Assembly (NCBI RefSeq): GCF_963662255.1
Contig: NC_085046.1
Span: forward strand, 97,295,324 to 97,359,323
DNA from: Cinclus cinclus
Lineage: Eukaryota > Chordata > Aves > Passeriformes > Cinclidae
Direction of reading: 5' to 3'
DNA length: 64,000 bases
Shown here piece after piece: positions 50,531 through 62,412 of this stretch. Made by a program: the position numbers and the translations under genes. Position 1 is the stretch's first letter. Every line of letters starts with the position of its first letter. Under the pieces are notes generated by a model. The model saw only the letters and a list, made by a program, of their open reading frames with translations, was not told the DNA's origin and made no database searches.

Positions 50531-53500
50531 TGTTCACTGGGCATACTCTGTTTCTAGCATTAATGGTGTTTGATGTCTTCACTTTCGAAGAATCTGTAAG
50601 CAATTACTCTGATTGGGTGACTTTTATAGAAAATGTAGATCAATATGAGAAACAGCAACTTGAGGGTCTTAGTGCTGAGCAGCAGCTGAAAAGAACAGTT
50701 CTTCATCCAAGCTTGTATTTCGACACTCATGATGTTCAGGCACTGAGGCAGAAGGCTCGTACAAGCCATTTGCATCTCTTCAGAGCCATCAAAAGTGCCG
50801 TGATGGTTATGCTGTCCAACCCTTTGTACTACCTACCTCCACCCAAGCACACTGATTTTGCGGCCAAGTGGAATGAGATTTATGGTAACAACCTGCCACC
50901 TCTAGCGTTCTACTGTTTGCTGTGCCCCGAAGATAAAGCTGCATTTGATTTTGCCCTAGAATATATGGATAGAATGGCTGGTTACAAAAACTGGTTGGTT
51001 GAGAATGCACCTGGAGATGAAGTGCCGCTTGGTCACTCCCTAACAGGATTTGCCACTGCTTTTGACTTCTTGTATAATTCACTGGAAAACGAGAGAAGGC
51101 AAAAATACCTGGAGAAGATACAGTCTGTAAGCGAGGAAATGTATGAGTACTCCAAGGTTCGTTCCTGGGGAAAGCAGCTTCTCCATAATCACCAAGCAAC
51201 CAATATGCTTGCTTTGCTTATTGGGGCTTTAGTTGCCGGAGTGGACAAAGGATCTCAGGCAAATGTTTGGAAACACACTGTTGTTGATGTGATGGAGAAA
51301 ACTATGTTTCTCCTCAATCATATTGTAGATGGGTCTCTGGATGAAGGAGTAGCTTATGGGAGTTACACGGCCAAGTCAATAACCCAGTATGTTTTCCTGG
51401 CCCAGCGCCACTTTGGTATTAACAACTTTGAGAATAACTGGCTGAAAATGCACTTTTGGTTTTACTATGCCACCCTATTGCCAGGCTTCCAGAGGACTGT
51501 GGGTGTTGCAGATTCTAATTACAACTGGTTTTATGGTCCTGAGAGCCAACTGGTTTTCTTGGATAAGTTCATCATGAAGAATGGAGCTGGTAACTGGCTG
51601 GCACAGCAGATTAGAAAACACAGAGCCAAGGATGGGCCAATGGTGCCATCCACTGCGCAGAGGTGGAGCACATTACATACTGAATTTATATGGTACGCTG
51701 CTGAAATCACTCCTCAGCCACCTCCTGACTATGGTACTGCTAAAATGCATGTGTTTCCTAACTGGGGAGTTGTTACTTATGGGGCTGGATTGCCGAACAG
51801 TCAGACAAACACCTTTGTATCCTTCAAGTCTGGGAAACTTGGCGGACGTGCTGTCTATGATATTGTTCACTTTCAACCCTATAGATGGATTGATGGGTGG
51901 AGAAGTTTCAATCCGGGGCATGAACATCCTGATCAGAACTCCTTCACTTTTGCTCCCAATGGACAGGTGTTTGTGTCTGAGGCTCTTTATGGACCTAAAC
52001 TCAGCCACCTGAACAATGTCTTGGTGTTTGCTCCATCTCCTACAAGCCAGTGCAACCAGCCTTGGGAAGGACAGCTTGGTGAGTGTGCCCAGTGGCTGAA
52101 GTGGATTGGTGATGAGGTTGGAGACTCAACTGGAGAAATTATAACAGCCTCCCAGACTGGTGACATGATGTTTGTGAGTGGTGAGGCAGTATCTGCTTAC
52201 ACATCAGCAATGAAACTGAAAAGTGTGTATCGCATTTTGCTGCTCTTAAATTCTCAGACATTGTTAGTAGTTGACCATATCGAGAAGGAGGAAGACTCTC
52301 CTGTTAATTCAGTCAGTGCCTTTTTTCATAATCTTGACATTGATTTTAAATACATACCCTATAAGTTTAAGAACAAGTACAATGGAGCAATGATGGATGT
52401 GTGGGATGCCCACTACAAGATGTTTTGGTTTGATCATCGTGGGAGTAGTCCTGTTGCTAGGATACAGGAGGCTGAACAAGCTGCTGAATTCAAAAAGCGA
52501 TGGACTCAGTTTGTAAATGTTACCTTTCCAATGAAAAACACACTTACAAGGATTGTTTACCTTTTCTATGGGCCGTATGTCAATGTTTCTAACTGTAGAC
52601 TCCTGGATAATGCAAAATCTGGGTTTCAGATTTCTCTCAGTGTCAACAACACTGAAAATACCATCTCTGTTGTGACTGAGTATCAAAATCTAAAGGCAAG
52701 GTTTGATTACTTGGGATTTTGTGGTTTTGCTAAAGTAGTTCATGAAAATAAAGTGACCAAGTTCGGCTTCGGTACTGAATCTGTGAAAGAAGATATGAAA
52801 AATAATAGGGTAGTTTTCCCATTTGGATTCAAAGTGAACATAATTGCAGGGCTAATTTTGGGTGTCAGTTTGGTCATACTGGCTTTTCAGTGGCGGTTTT
52901 ACGTATCCTTCGGTAAAATGTTGCGTTGGATCCTGATACTGGTTGTCACACTGTGGTTAATTGAATTGGTGGATGTGTGGAGCATGTGTACTCAGCCCAT
53001 CTGTGCAAAGTGGAGCAGTGACATGACAAGGCCAGAGCATGATAAAGGCAATAAAGCCAAACAATTAGAAGGAAACCCCATTGTTTTGCCAGATGTTATC
53101 ATTACCTCGCTTCCCACTTCTGGAGCAGAAATTTTAAAACAGCTGTTTTTCAATACCAGTGACTTTTTATACATCAGGATACCTACACCCTATCTTGAAA
53201 TTCCTGAGACTGAATTTGAAATTGATTCCTTTGTAGATCCATGTGAGTGGAAGGTTTCTGATGTCCAGAATGGTAATTTTCGTCTTATCCAAGGGTGGCT
53301 CCAGTCTCTAGTTCGAGACACGAAGTTGCATTTACAAAACATTCATTTGTATGAAGCTAGCAGAAGTAAAACTGCTCAGTATTCTGCACTAAGCAAAGAC
53401 AAAAAGAAAAGGTCCAAAAAGAGAGAATCCCTGTCAGAACAAAGAAGTAGGGCAAGAGGGAGTCAGGAAAAAGATGCTGAATATATTAGGGAACTGAGAA

Positions 53501-54168
53501 GACATCTTATCTATTATCCCAATGCACGACCTGTGCTTAGTTTAAGCAGTGGGAGCTGGACATTAAAGCTTCCCTTCTTTCAGGAAATCTTAGGATCGTC
53601 TATGAGAGCATTATATGTAGTGAGGGACCCAAGGGCATGGGTGTATTCAATGTTGTACAAAAACAAGCCAAGCCTTTACTCCTTGAAAAATATTCCACAA
53701 CGCTTGGCTGCAATGTTTAAGGGGGAGAATGGTAAAGAAAAGTGTTTGAATGAAGGCTATGCCTCTGAGTTTGAATCACTAAGAAGAGAAATTTCAAATT
53801 CTAATTCAAATGCTATTTCTGTGTTGTCTTATTTATGGCTAGCAAACACAGCAGCAGCAATGAGAATAAACAGGGACTTGCTGCCAACAAATTATCAGCT
53901 GGTAAAGTTTGAAGATATTGTGAGCTTTCCTCAGAAGACGGCTGAAACCATTTTTGCCTTTCTTGGTATTCCTCTTCCTCCTGCTAGCTTAAACCAAATA
54001 TTATTTGCCACTTCCACCAGTCTTTTCTATCTTCCTTATGAAGGGGAAATTTCATCAAGTAGCATTCATGCCTGGAAACAAAACATGCCCCATGAAGAGA
54101 TTAGACAGATTGAAGGTATCTGTTGTTCACTGATGGACCACTTAGGATACCCAAAGTTTATAGAATAA
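50521..54168 (+). CDS. DSEL: DSEL, dermatan sulfate epimerase-like protein (DS-epi2), complete intronless coding region
   Basis: Intact 1215-residue reading frame; human DSEL is about 1212 residues and begins with the same MALMFTGH. The family converts D-glucuronate to L-iduronate in chondroitin, giving dermatan sulfate, in ER/Golgi membranes. Seen here: hydrophobic signal segment (residues 1-21); epimerase domain (about 60-760) with HNHQATN (His222/His224), GVAYGSY (Tyr279/Tyr282) and [10 protein letters not shown] (His467/His469), matching the His/Tyr/His catalytic set known in DSE; sequons at Asn28, 666, 688, 709 and 878; two membrane segments (772-793, 801-820) split by a short basic loop; and a sulfotransferase-like domain (about 857-1215) with [10 protein letters not shown] (861-870) and [12 protein letters not shown] (1033-1044). 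Thr866 stands where active sulfotransferases have lysine, so sulfotransferase activity is doubtful. A basic insert lies at 958-985. Start chosen for its good Kozak context (A at -3, G at +4), an in-frame stop at 50512, and family agreement. No frameshift. Confidence 0.97.
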   Translation: MALMFTGHTLFLALMVFDVFTFEESVSNYSDWVTFIENVDQYEKQQLEGLSAEQQLKRTVLHPSLYFDTHDVQALRQKARTSHLHLFRAIKSAVMVMLSNPLYYLPPPKHTDFAAKWNEIYGNNLPPLAFYCLLCPEDKAAFDFALEYMDRMAGYKNWLVENAPGDEVPLGHSLTGFATAFDFLYNSLENERRQKYLEKIQSVSEEMYEYSKVRSWGKQLLHNHQATNMLALLIGALVAGVDKGSQANVWKHTVVDVMEKTMFLLNHIVDGSLDEGVAYGSYTAKSITQYVFLAQRHFGINNFENNWLKMHFWFYYATLLPGFQRTVGVADSNYNWFYGPESQLVFLDKFIMKNGAGNWLAQQIRKHRAKDGPMVPSTAQRWSTLHTEFIWYAAEITPQPPPDYGTAKMHVFPNWGVVTYGAGLPNSQTNTFVSFKSGKLGGRAVYDIVHFQPYRWIDGWRSFNPGHEHPDQNSFTFAPNGQVFVSEALYGPKLSHLNNVLVFAPSPTSQCNQPWEGQLGECAQWLKWIGDEVGDSTGEIITASQTGDMMFVSGEAVSAYTSAMKLKSVYRILLLLNSQTLLVVDHIEKEEDSPVNSVSAFFHNLDIDFKYIPYKFKNKYNGAMMDVWDAHYKMFWFDHRGSSPVARIQEAEQAAEFKKRWTQFVNVTFPMKNTLTRIVYLFYGPYVNVSNCRLLDNAKSGFQISLSVNNTENTISVVTEYQNLKARFDYLGFCGFAKVVHENKVTKFGFGTESVKEDMKNNRVVFPFGFKVNIIAGLILGVSLVILAFQWRFYVSFGKMLRWILILVVTLWLIELVDVWSMCTQPICAKWSSDMTRPEHDKGNKAKQLEGNPIVLPDVIITSLPTSGAEILKQLFFNTSDFLYIRIPTPYLEIPETEFEIDSFVDPCEWKVSDVQNGNFRLIQGWLQSLVRDTKLHLQNIHLYEASRSKTAQYSALSKDKKKRSKKRESLSEQRSRARGSQEKDAEYIRELRRHLIYYPNARPVLSLSSGSWTLKLPFFQEILGSSMRALYVVRDPRAWVYSMLYKNKPSLYSLKNIPQRLAAMFKGENGKEKCLNEGYASEFESLRREISNSNSNAISVLSYLWLANTAAAMRINRDLLPTNYQLVKFEDIVSFPQKTAETIFAFLGIPLPPASLNQILFATSTSLFYLPYEGEISSSSIHAWKQNMPHEEIRQIEGICCSLMDHLGYPKFIE

Positions 54169-54442
54169 ATGCTGCTGGTCAGCAGAAATTTGCACTAATG
54201 ATCTCTGACTCCCAATTTGTGGATAAATATTAGATAAGTTTGTTTATTCTTGTAAAATGTGTACAGTCTGCTACTTTCAGAGAGATTATTTTAAGAAAAA
54301 TGTAACTGTTCATGAAACTGTGGAAGGGGTTTTCTGTTTGTTTTGATTTTTTTTTTGATTTTTTTTTCCTTTGGAAAGTTACTGTAACTACTTTTGCGGC
54401 CTTTCAAGAAAAGCTGTGTGAGCCTTTGCAGAAGCACCAGCT

Positions 54443-54530
54443 GGGGCCTCTGTAGCTCAGGGGATTAGTAATAGAACAGAGAGCTTTTCACCTCCAGCTC
54501 ACCAGTTTGACTCCAGCCCAAATGGTTAAT
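54443..54530 (+). repeat. tRNA-like / SINE-head-like element in the DSEL 3' UTR
   Basis: TGTAGCTCAGGGG (54451-54463) resembles a Pol III A box. AGTTTGACTCC (54504-54514) resembles a degraded B box (GGTTCGANTCC). The start-to-start spacing of about 51 bases is slightly wider than in most tRNAs. I could not fold convincing acceptor or T stems, so a working tRNA is unlikely. It could be an old tRNA-derived SINE head, a tRNA pseudogene, or chance. Confidence 0.35.
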
Positions 54531-54599
54531 TCCAGAAAGTATTTTTACCATTTGATGATTGTATGATGGTTTATATGAAATTAAGTATAATTTCATAAT

Positions 54600-54656
54600 G
54601 ATATAAATAATATATATATATATATATACATACACATATGTATATATATATATATA
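54600..54656. repeat. (TA)n-rich block in the DSEL 3' UTR
   Basis: Two TA runs (54611-54628 and 54641-54656) flank a CATACACATATG centre. The block is nearly self-complementary and could fold into a hairpin in RNA or extrude in DNA. Confidence 0.93.
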
Positions 54657-56970
54657 AAATATAGTTTCATGACCAGTCAAAACAAACATAAGCAGAGATT
54701 TAGGGCTGTTCAGCATCCCTTTAGTGGGAGGAAACAGAACATTTGGGTAAATTTAATTTCTTATTTACAATTTGAGCAGGCAGGTCCAGGGGTGGAATGG
54801 ACTTGGGTATTAAATCTCATGCAGGATATGGTTCCTGCATGTCAGAAATGTGGTACTCATACTGGGGTTTGATGTTTGACAAAAGAAAAGTCTTAATTCT
54901 CCATTCCTGACAATGTGGTACCCTTTGTGAGCCTGAAGTAAATTACCTGGAAAAAAAGAAATGGGATGAAATCTAAGAAACTAGCAAGATCCCTTAAATG
55001 AACAGTTAAATTTGTGTAGCTTTGACCTGTCTCAACATAACCTAATTTTGAAGGTTGTTAACTTATTGACTTCTTGAACTGTTTTATTCTATACCTCTTG
55101 TCTTAGAGGTTGTGCAAGGATTTTCTCCTGTTGAGTGAGACTCTTCCATCTTCTTCGTTATAACTAATTTTTCTGCTGCTTTCTGTGCATCATTTCCCTG
55201 GGACCAGTGCAGCTATGTGATGCCATTGGCAATGGCTTATTGGTGATGCCTGCATAAAATGCAATCTGAGATTTAGAAGACTTCAAATAAATCTCTAGCC
55301 CTGTGTTGCTGTGGGATGTTTTGCTTGTCTGTATAATGAATTTCTGAAGGACAACCATTGCTAACCTCAGGTCTTCTGACAGAGAGGGGAGAGATCTGAA
55401 AATCACTTGACCCTCAGCCACCTCACATTTAAATGATGTTTCCCTGCAGCAAACAAGTTCAAAAGTTGTCTGATTTTTATAGTGATTGGTGTTTCTTTAA
55501 CATGATGCTGTGATATGATATTTGCTTGAAAAGAGATGGGCCTATTGGGATAGTTGCATCTTTGTCACAGCTTATTTTCTTCTCGAGTCACACTTTGTCT
55601 ACGCATGCCCATTAAGAAAAAAAATTCCCATTTCCCAATTTAACTTTCTCAGCATTCTCTGGAAATGCATGCATACTGTAAATGTCTGCAGATGTGTATA
55701 TCAGATAACAAAGAGACATCTATTTCCTTTACCATCTGTTTTTTATTACAAGTGGAATTGTGTTGAAATATGCTTCAATTGGTTTGTGGGAGCTGGAATC
55801 AGAGCTTATTATATTAAAATATGTGTGTAATTGTTATTTATTTGGGTGGTAAGCGTTGGGCAATGTCAAAAGTGCAGTGAGTTTCTTCATAGAGATTACA
55901 GATATCCTTGCTAAATATTAATATAAAGGAGTTGTTCTTTTTTCTTCCAATCTTACTGTTATATCTCTGTCTTACCCAGCTGTTTTGTCCCTCCCATATG
56001 TACATTTCATATCCTTGAGATACCTCATTACAACCCAGATAAAAGTACCTCTTCCTCAGACAGTCATTATTATGGCAACACAGGCCTCTACCATGATAAA
56101 GGTATTGATAATTTGTGGTCTCACTCACACTAAATTACCTGTCATTTACTAGCAGTAGCTGTATTTTCCCCTTCAAACCTGTATTTCACCCTTCATTAGG
56201 CAGAGTGCCATGTTAAAGAAAGTATTAAACAGTTAATATACATTGACATTTTAGTGAAACTTTTGTTTCCAAGTATCATTCTCTCAAATTGACTTCTCTC
56301 TGCAGCCATTTTTGATTGTATGTTAAAAGAAAGTATTGATGTCTGTACAGTTTGTACTTGACAGAATAAATTTCAGCATTTACTTTCTATTTCCAGGATT
56401 TACAGTCTAGAATCAGAACAAATAAAAAGGGTTTTCTCTGTCAGATGTTTTAGGGCAGCAGAAGGTAAGATTTTGTGGATATACAAGGTCATTCTTAAAA
56501 TTCTTTTCTGTTACTAGAGTTCAGAAGAACAATGGTCACTACACAGACGTAGACATTAACCTCCCCTTTCTCCATATAGTAATGTTTAAGACTGTCAGTA
56601 AACTGAGAATTGTTTGAATTTTTTCAAAAGCATGTGTGTTTAGGTACATTGTATTGAAAAGTGCTCTGACACTTTCATTTACACTTTCATAAATACACTC
56701 ATGAAAGCTAGTTTCAGTTCTTTATCTTATTTTCTTTCTTTTTCCCCCTCTGTAAAATGTTGATAATTATTTGAACCATATTTATTTTGAGCTGTCAGTT
56801 ATGACACAGCTAAGATTCTGATGTCCTTTTTAGAAAGGCAGGCTTTATTTAAATGTTTATTTTTAAAATCATATTTGGAAGCATAAGAAAAATAAATACC
56901 AAGGAAAACATTTCAGTTATTTACTTTGTAAGTGACATTGGCCTTGGGGAGACGCACATAGGTCTTGGCA

Positions 56971-57026
56971 TTCAGAGTTCTATAAAATAGGATACATCTT
57001 CAGAGTTCTATCAAATAGATATCAAA
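56971..57026. repeat. Tandem duplication, two 28-base units
   Basis: TTCAGAGTTCTATAAAATAG (56971-) is followed directly by TTCAGAGTTCTATCAAATAG (56999-). Inside the probable DSEL 3' UTR. Confidence 0.82.
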
Positions 57027-58966
57027 TCTGTAGTCTCTGAGCCCATTTAAATGCCTCTATTGCTCTCAATAGGCTTTTTCCAAGAGCAGCACCTGTGGAG
57101 ATGATGCTCAGTATCATGGTCAGATTGGTTCCTTCACCCTTTGCTGCCTTCACACAGCTGGCATTCAGTCCTCATCAGATTTATGTTTGAACAGTTAATT
57201 TGTCAGATACAGAGTAATTTCTGTGCAAGATCCTCAAGTATGTAAAATATATGGCATAACACATTTGATAGTGTAATACTATTCTGTTAGTGTTAGAATG
57301 CAATTCAAACAAAAATTGCTTTTCAGATTTTATAAAGTTATCGTAAACTGCTTTGTAAAGCCTCAGTCATGGATCAGAATTTTTTTAAAACAGTAAAAAT
57401 GGTTTCCTTTGCTGTTGAAAAATAATGGTATAACTGGTAGCAAACTCCTGTCCATCCTACAGTCAATTACTACTATTAGAGACACTATTTATTTGATGAA
57501 CATAATCCAACATTAACTGGAATATAATACTGCATTTCCTGAAAATATTTGAAGTGCACAGTTCAAGATAAAGGATGAAAACATGTTATCAATATTTCTC
57601 TAAGTTACAAAAATTATCCCTTTTGCAAGAGGCCCATATGTTTGGTTCCATATGTTAGAATACTTTGTAATTAGAAGCTGTGATACTTGTTTAAGGGACT
57701 TAGTAATTTATCAAAATTACTTCTTTTTATTTACATATAAATTTTCTTCAAGAGGATAAATACTGGATCTTAACAGTTCTATGGTCAGTACAACATAAGC
57801 TTTCATTCCTTTTGTACTCCTTCATAGATTTGGTTCAGACTAAAACCTGATTTGCGTAAATCTCAGGATGAATGGGCTGTTTTCCAAGTGAAGAGCCTGT
57901 CTGGAGACTTAGAGTCTCAAATACCATATCTCAGTGTGAAATATGGACTATGAATTATGGATCAAATCTGTAAATTGTGAGATGTTCAGAATTGAACCAT
58001 AAGTGGAACAATTGCCATTGATTTCAACAGGAACAAAATACTGTCACCTACTATCATAAAATTATTATCAACTAGTTAGCCTGAATATTCCAAAACAGAA
58101 GAAATGACAGAAAGTAAATATCTTAAGTGATCATTAAGGATTATTCTTCTTGATATTTGGTGACAAAAAGAACTGTATTTTAATAATTTAAAACATATAT
58201 ATTGATCTGTAACTCTAATCGAAACTACGTGTAGGTTGTCTGATAAACTTATAGGCCCATAAAATAAGGTATAGAAAGAAAAAGATATTAAAAATAATCT
58301 ACAAACCACAATTTTCAAATTTTAGGGCTTTGATTTTCTTTAGTGACAAGACATTTGCTGGTATGTGATCAACACTATTCTTGTAAGGGATGTGAATGGA
58401 TAATCTCATGCTGTCTCTGAAAACACTTCATAATGGGGAAGTGCTGTTTCATGTTGCTGAAATTATGCTGTTTTAAATTAAATTACATCTTTTCAAGCAG
58501 GTAATGTGCTGAGAGTTATATGTGGTGGAGGAGAACAAAGACAGTCTGATCTCATTCACACAGAATAATTTCTGAAAGCTTCTTCATTTATGGTGGTAGA
58601 AATTCAACACTTTGTTTATTGCCTTTACTGATAGAGGTATTGTGGAATTTTAAGAACATGACCTGAATTAATCTATGTCACATTAGGTAATTTAACTTTG
58701 ACACCTAAATAAGAAGTCTTGTCACCCTAGAATCAATGGAAAATGAGTGTTGCCCTCAAAGGTAAATCAGACATTGCTATGTTTTTAAATACTCCAAATC
58801 CAGGAGTGATGAAACCCTTAACTTAGATGCCCACTGACAGGCCTCAGATGTAGCAGAATGAATTTGGATTTTAATGTGTATGGTTTACATTTAAGTAGAT
58901 ACCTGTGTCTGAGCAATTCCAATGTATACACTGTCCAAACAAAATTTCCTGAAACATCCTGCATCA

Positions 58967-58972
58967 AATAAA
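58967..58972 (+). terminator. Candidate DSEL polyadenylation signal AATAAA
   Basis: Canonical hexamer within ATCAAATAAAACTG, followed 10-45 bases downstream by GT- and T-rich sequence (GTTGTTAG, CTTGTGTTATCC). Other hexamers exist in the region (for example 54164-54169, about 56365 and about 60083), so alternative ends are likely. This one is preferred for its downstream element and its distance from the stop codon. Confidence 0.35.
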
Positions 58973-59235
58973 ACTGTTGTTAGTAAAACAATACACTTGT
59001 GTTATCCTCCTTTTTCTTCTACATTATTTCACCACTTCAGATATCACAAAACTTTGTGATACGGTCAAGTGTATTTAAAATTTTAAAATCCTGCTATTCC
59101 TGTTTGTTTTGATTATGGAAGCCATTGTTGCCTTTCAGAAAGTATTGGTAGCAAGACCTGATTCTGACTGCCTTCGAAAGCACAGTAGGTACATTTGGTA
59201 TTAAGTGAAAGACCATGAAATAGCTATATTCCTAG

Positions 59236-59257
59236 AAAAAAAAAAAAAAAAAAAAAA
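59236..59257. repeat. A22 homopolymer
   Basis: Run of 22 A followed by GGGG, just past the suggested end of DSEL. It could be a decayed retroposon tail, though I recognise no body upstream. Confidence 0.93.
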
Positions 59258-59847
59258 GGGGATTTCTCACCCAGTTTTTTGGGAACTGGAAAGCTGGTGC
59301 AATCCATAAATTTGAAGTCTCTTAGTCTATAAACACAATTTGCAAACTGTGTATTTAGTGTACTCCTTTTGTAGTTCCTGAACTATACACAGGAGTTTCT
59401 TCAGAGACCAATATTTGGCCCAGAAACCATTCTTAAATGTAAGTATGTAAGCAAGTTGCAGCAGCCGTGAATGTTCCGGTGTGCTTATTTTTCTTTCTAA
59501 AGATTCATCATCAAGTAGAATGAATTAAGCCCTCTGGCTGTCTTTTGCTGAATGTGGGCTGGCACAGGCAGTATCTACCTACCAGATCCAGAGTCACAGG
59601 TAGCTTAGCCTCATTATTGCTGCAAAGACCTGTAACCCACAGGAGGTGCAGCTGAGCTGCATCTAGTCTTCTGCAGATGAAATTTGCAGGTTTAACTGGT
59701 TTCATTCATTTAATTTTGCAGATTATGTTTGGGATATAATTTACAGGAGTCAGAACCTGATTCTGTCTTTCCTGTGAAATTCAGAAGAAAAGGTTTACAT
59801 ATTTTTAAGTCTTTTTCACAGTGTTTAATTGTGAAGCAGATAAATGT

Positions 59848-59902
59848 TTTTGTTTGGGGTTTTGTTTGTTTTTTTGTTTTGTTTTGTTTTGGTTTGGTTT
59901 TC
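59848..59902. repeat. (GTTTT)n-like tract
   Basis: GTTTTGTTTTG and GGTTTGG units over about 55 bases. Confidence 0.75.
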
Positions 59903-61429
59903 TGGAAGGTGTTGACCCAGTGCCTTGTCTGAACAATTTTACAGTGGGCAATGTGTGTTTATGCTTTGTATCTCATCCTAGGTCGTCATTACTCATACAA
60001 GTAATTTTTATTTTAACCTTCTGAATCTTGAACCCAACTTTGGCTTTTGAGAAATTTACATGGAAAATGCCTGTTATGATAGGAATAAAAATGTGTTTTC
60101 TAAAAAACAGGTTGCTGTTTATTGCAAATTCTTTGACAATATTTGTCTCCAGCTATTTTCTGAAAGGTTGTTCAAAATGAATATGCAATGTACAAAGCTG
60201 AGAGAAAACTAATACCGGGAGCATGATAAAAGGCAACCTGTCAGAGATAATAAATGAACACTAGTATCTTTGAAAGCCACTACTGTTTTTGCTCTTAATT
60301 GGTTTTGCTTATATTTTCTTTGTTCTTGTTGGTCTTTTTAATATTTTTCTGTTTCCATCTTACATCTTGCCTATAAATAGACTTTTTTTCCTATGTTTTC
60401 TGGATTTTAGTTTGAAGTGTTGATTTAGTTGCATTTCTTTGAACCTTTTGTTGTGTTTCTGGATCTTCAAGTCTGTTCTCTTTAAATTGCATCCTACAGC
60501 TGCCACTTGATTCCAAGAAACATAATCTCAAAGGTAGTGAGTGATATAGGTACACAGAAATGAACTGAGAAGCAGGAGAAATAAAATGTTGCATTGCTGA
60601 AGAAAGCAGATTCTAAAATGTGTGTTGGAGTATTAAGATCTTAATGAGCTAACAAATCATGCCTGAATAAGAGGCTTTATTATTCACTTTAACTGATCAG
60701 CTGACTATTGTCTGTTTCAAATTACCATATGAGTACTGATGGAAAGTGAAGTCAAAAGGAAGATTTGTTTGCGTATATGTATTGATTTTTTTTTTCTTCA
60801 AAACACTGTTATTCTTTCGTATTCCCAAGATGTCTTAATTTGCAATAAAATAGCTGTTAACCAATGCAGCTGTATAACAAAATTGTTGATACCAAAGGTT
60901 GCTTTTAAATTATAGCTTTACCTGCTGGGCATAGATTCAGTATTGATGATTTCCCAACTGACAGCATCCTTTGGTGACACATTTGAAAGAAAAGTTTACC
61001 TCTGTAAAAATGAATTGTTTCATGTTAAAGAAATGGACCACATTGTTGCTGATTAAAATGAGGTGACATTAGAAACTGCATTTTACAGACAGAATACTAT
61101 CATTACTATTTAGTCATGATTAAACCAGTCAAATAATCAGATCTTTAAAAATTAATATGTTGCTCTCATCTATTCCCCAGCATAATTGCTAACCTTCATT
61201 CTACTCCTTTTTTGCAGGCCTGGCTGAGATAAATTTCCTTCTATTTGCTGAAATAAAAGAGTGAGCCTACATGAAGATGCCCTGACTGTTGATATGCTAG
61301 GGTTTTTTGAAGTTGCTGTCACTTGAATGTATTTCTCTATCTCTCAATCACTCTAGGGTGCATTTGCAAATCCTGTGTAGTGAATGATCCTCTTGATTCT
61401 AGCATGCAGGGTTTTATGTATTTGCATTT

Positions 61430-61640
61430 TGTCCTTTTCTGATAATAGCCATTTCTTAGTACCCTTAACACATGAAGTGAATAGAATGATTAGCAAAGAG
61501 CCAGGCTAGACAATAAACAAAGATTTCTGAGTTTCATGGTTCACATCTTGTTGGGGGTGTTTGCCAGCAATCTGCTTCATCTGCATTTAGCTCAGCTGGC
61601 TCTGCATAGCAACAGACTCATAGCACCCTTTGAAGAATTT
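61430..61640. promoter_or_regulatory. Candidate conserved non-coding element
   Basis: High-complexity sequence without repeats, containing GATTAGC, AACAAAG (SOX-like), TGCATTTAGC and CAGCTGG (E-box). It has the look of a vertebrate non-coding element, but no alignment was possible. Confidence 0.2.
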
Positions 61641-61901
61641 CCCTTGAGAAATTTATAAGTTAAAGGTATAGCTTTAAACAGCTAAATGTGTTTATCATTC
61701 CTTTAGGGACTCTTAAGTTACTGTAGGTGAAATTTTCTTTTTGATCTAAAGGTGCAAAGAAAATAAAAGGAAAAAAATAATTAAAAAATATATTCAGATG
61801 TTATTAAAGCTTAGGAAAAAAATCGGTAGGGTCAGTTTGGCAAAAATGCTATTAATTGTGTTGTTAAATTACTCCTCTGTATGCACTATAATGTGTCCCG
61901 C

Positions 61902-61970
61902 CAGACAGATACACATATGACCTATTTGCATTTGTTGCATTTCTGAAACACAGACAGATACACAAATGAC
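61902..61970. repeat. Spaced direct repeat, 20-base units
   Basis: CAGACAGATACACATATGAC (61902-61921) and CAGACAGATACACAAATGAC (61951-61970) differ by one base and are separated by 29 bases. Confidence 0.85.
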
Positions 61971-62082
61971 TTTTAACTGAAAGCAGATGCAATAACCTCA
62001 TGAAAAAGTGGTATTAGATATTTAGATACCTTTTAGTTTCTCTTGTACTTAGTGACTTTTATTTCATGTTTTCAATGGTGCC

Positions 62083-62412
62083 TTAACCAGTTCCCTGGGC
62101 AAGCTGCTCCAATGCTTAACAATCCCTTTGGTAATAAAATTTTTGTTCATAACTTTATCTGACAAAATTTGAGGCCATCTACTCTTGTTCTATCACTTGT
62201 CATTTGGGAGAAACAACTGAATCCCAACTCACTATAACCTCCTTTGAGATAGTTGTAGAGAATGATAAGGTTTCCCCTTGGCCTTCTCCAGTCAAAACAC
62301 CCCCAGCTCCCTCAGCTACTGTTCAGATTTACATTCCAGACTCTTCACCAGCTTCATTGCTCTTTGGATGCACTTCATCACCTCAGTGTCTTTCTTGTAG
62401 CGGGGGACCTTC
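62083..62412 (-). mobile_element. CR1 LINE 3' fragment
   Basis: On the plus strand the complement of a CR1 tail is clear: CCCTGGGCAAGCTGCTCCAA, TTTGAGGCCATCTACTCTTG, TTCTATCACTTGTCATTTGG, CTTGGCCTTCTCCAGTC, CCCCCAGCTCCCTCAGC, CAGACTCTTCACCAGCTTC and TCACCTCAGTGTCTTTCTTG. The element therefore lies on the minus strand. It covers the internal 3' region and lacks the terminal repeats. A 74-codon open frame inside it is not a gene. Confidence 0.88.

Larger units (their letters stand above)
54169..58990 (+). other. DSEL: Probable DSEL 3' UTR
   Basis: The sequence after the stop is AT-rich with no coding-like frame. It holds a tRNA-like element (54443-54530), a TA-repeat block (54600-54656), a 28-base tandem duplication (56971-57026) and several polyadenylation-like hexamers, including AATAAA overlapping the stop codon. 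An end near 58990 is suggested by AATAAA at 58967 followed by GT-rich sequence. The resulting length of about 4.8 kb is in line with the long 3' UTR I recall for mammalian DSEL. The end point is a guess. Confidence 0.45.
58991..62082. other. Downstream intergenic (or extended 3' UTR), no gene seen
   Basis: A22 run, a GTTTT-type tract, a spaced direct repeat and further AATAAA hexamers (for example about 60083). If the polyadenylation site at 58967 is not used, part of this could still be DSEL 3' UTR. Confidence 0.6.

Noticed and set aside
50560..53174. Open frames overlapping DSEL on the minus strand or in other frames (60-143 codons)
   Set aside because: Shadows of the DSEL coding sequence; no independent motifs.
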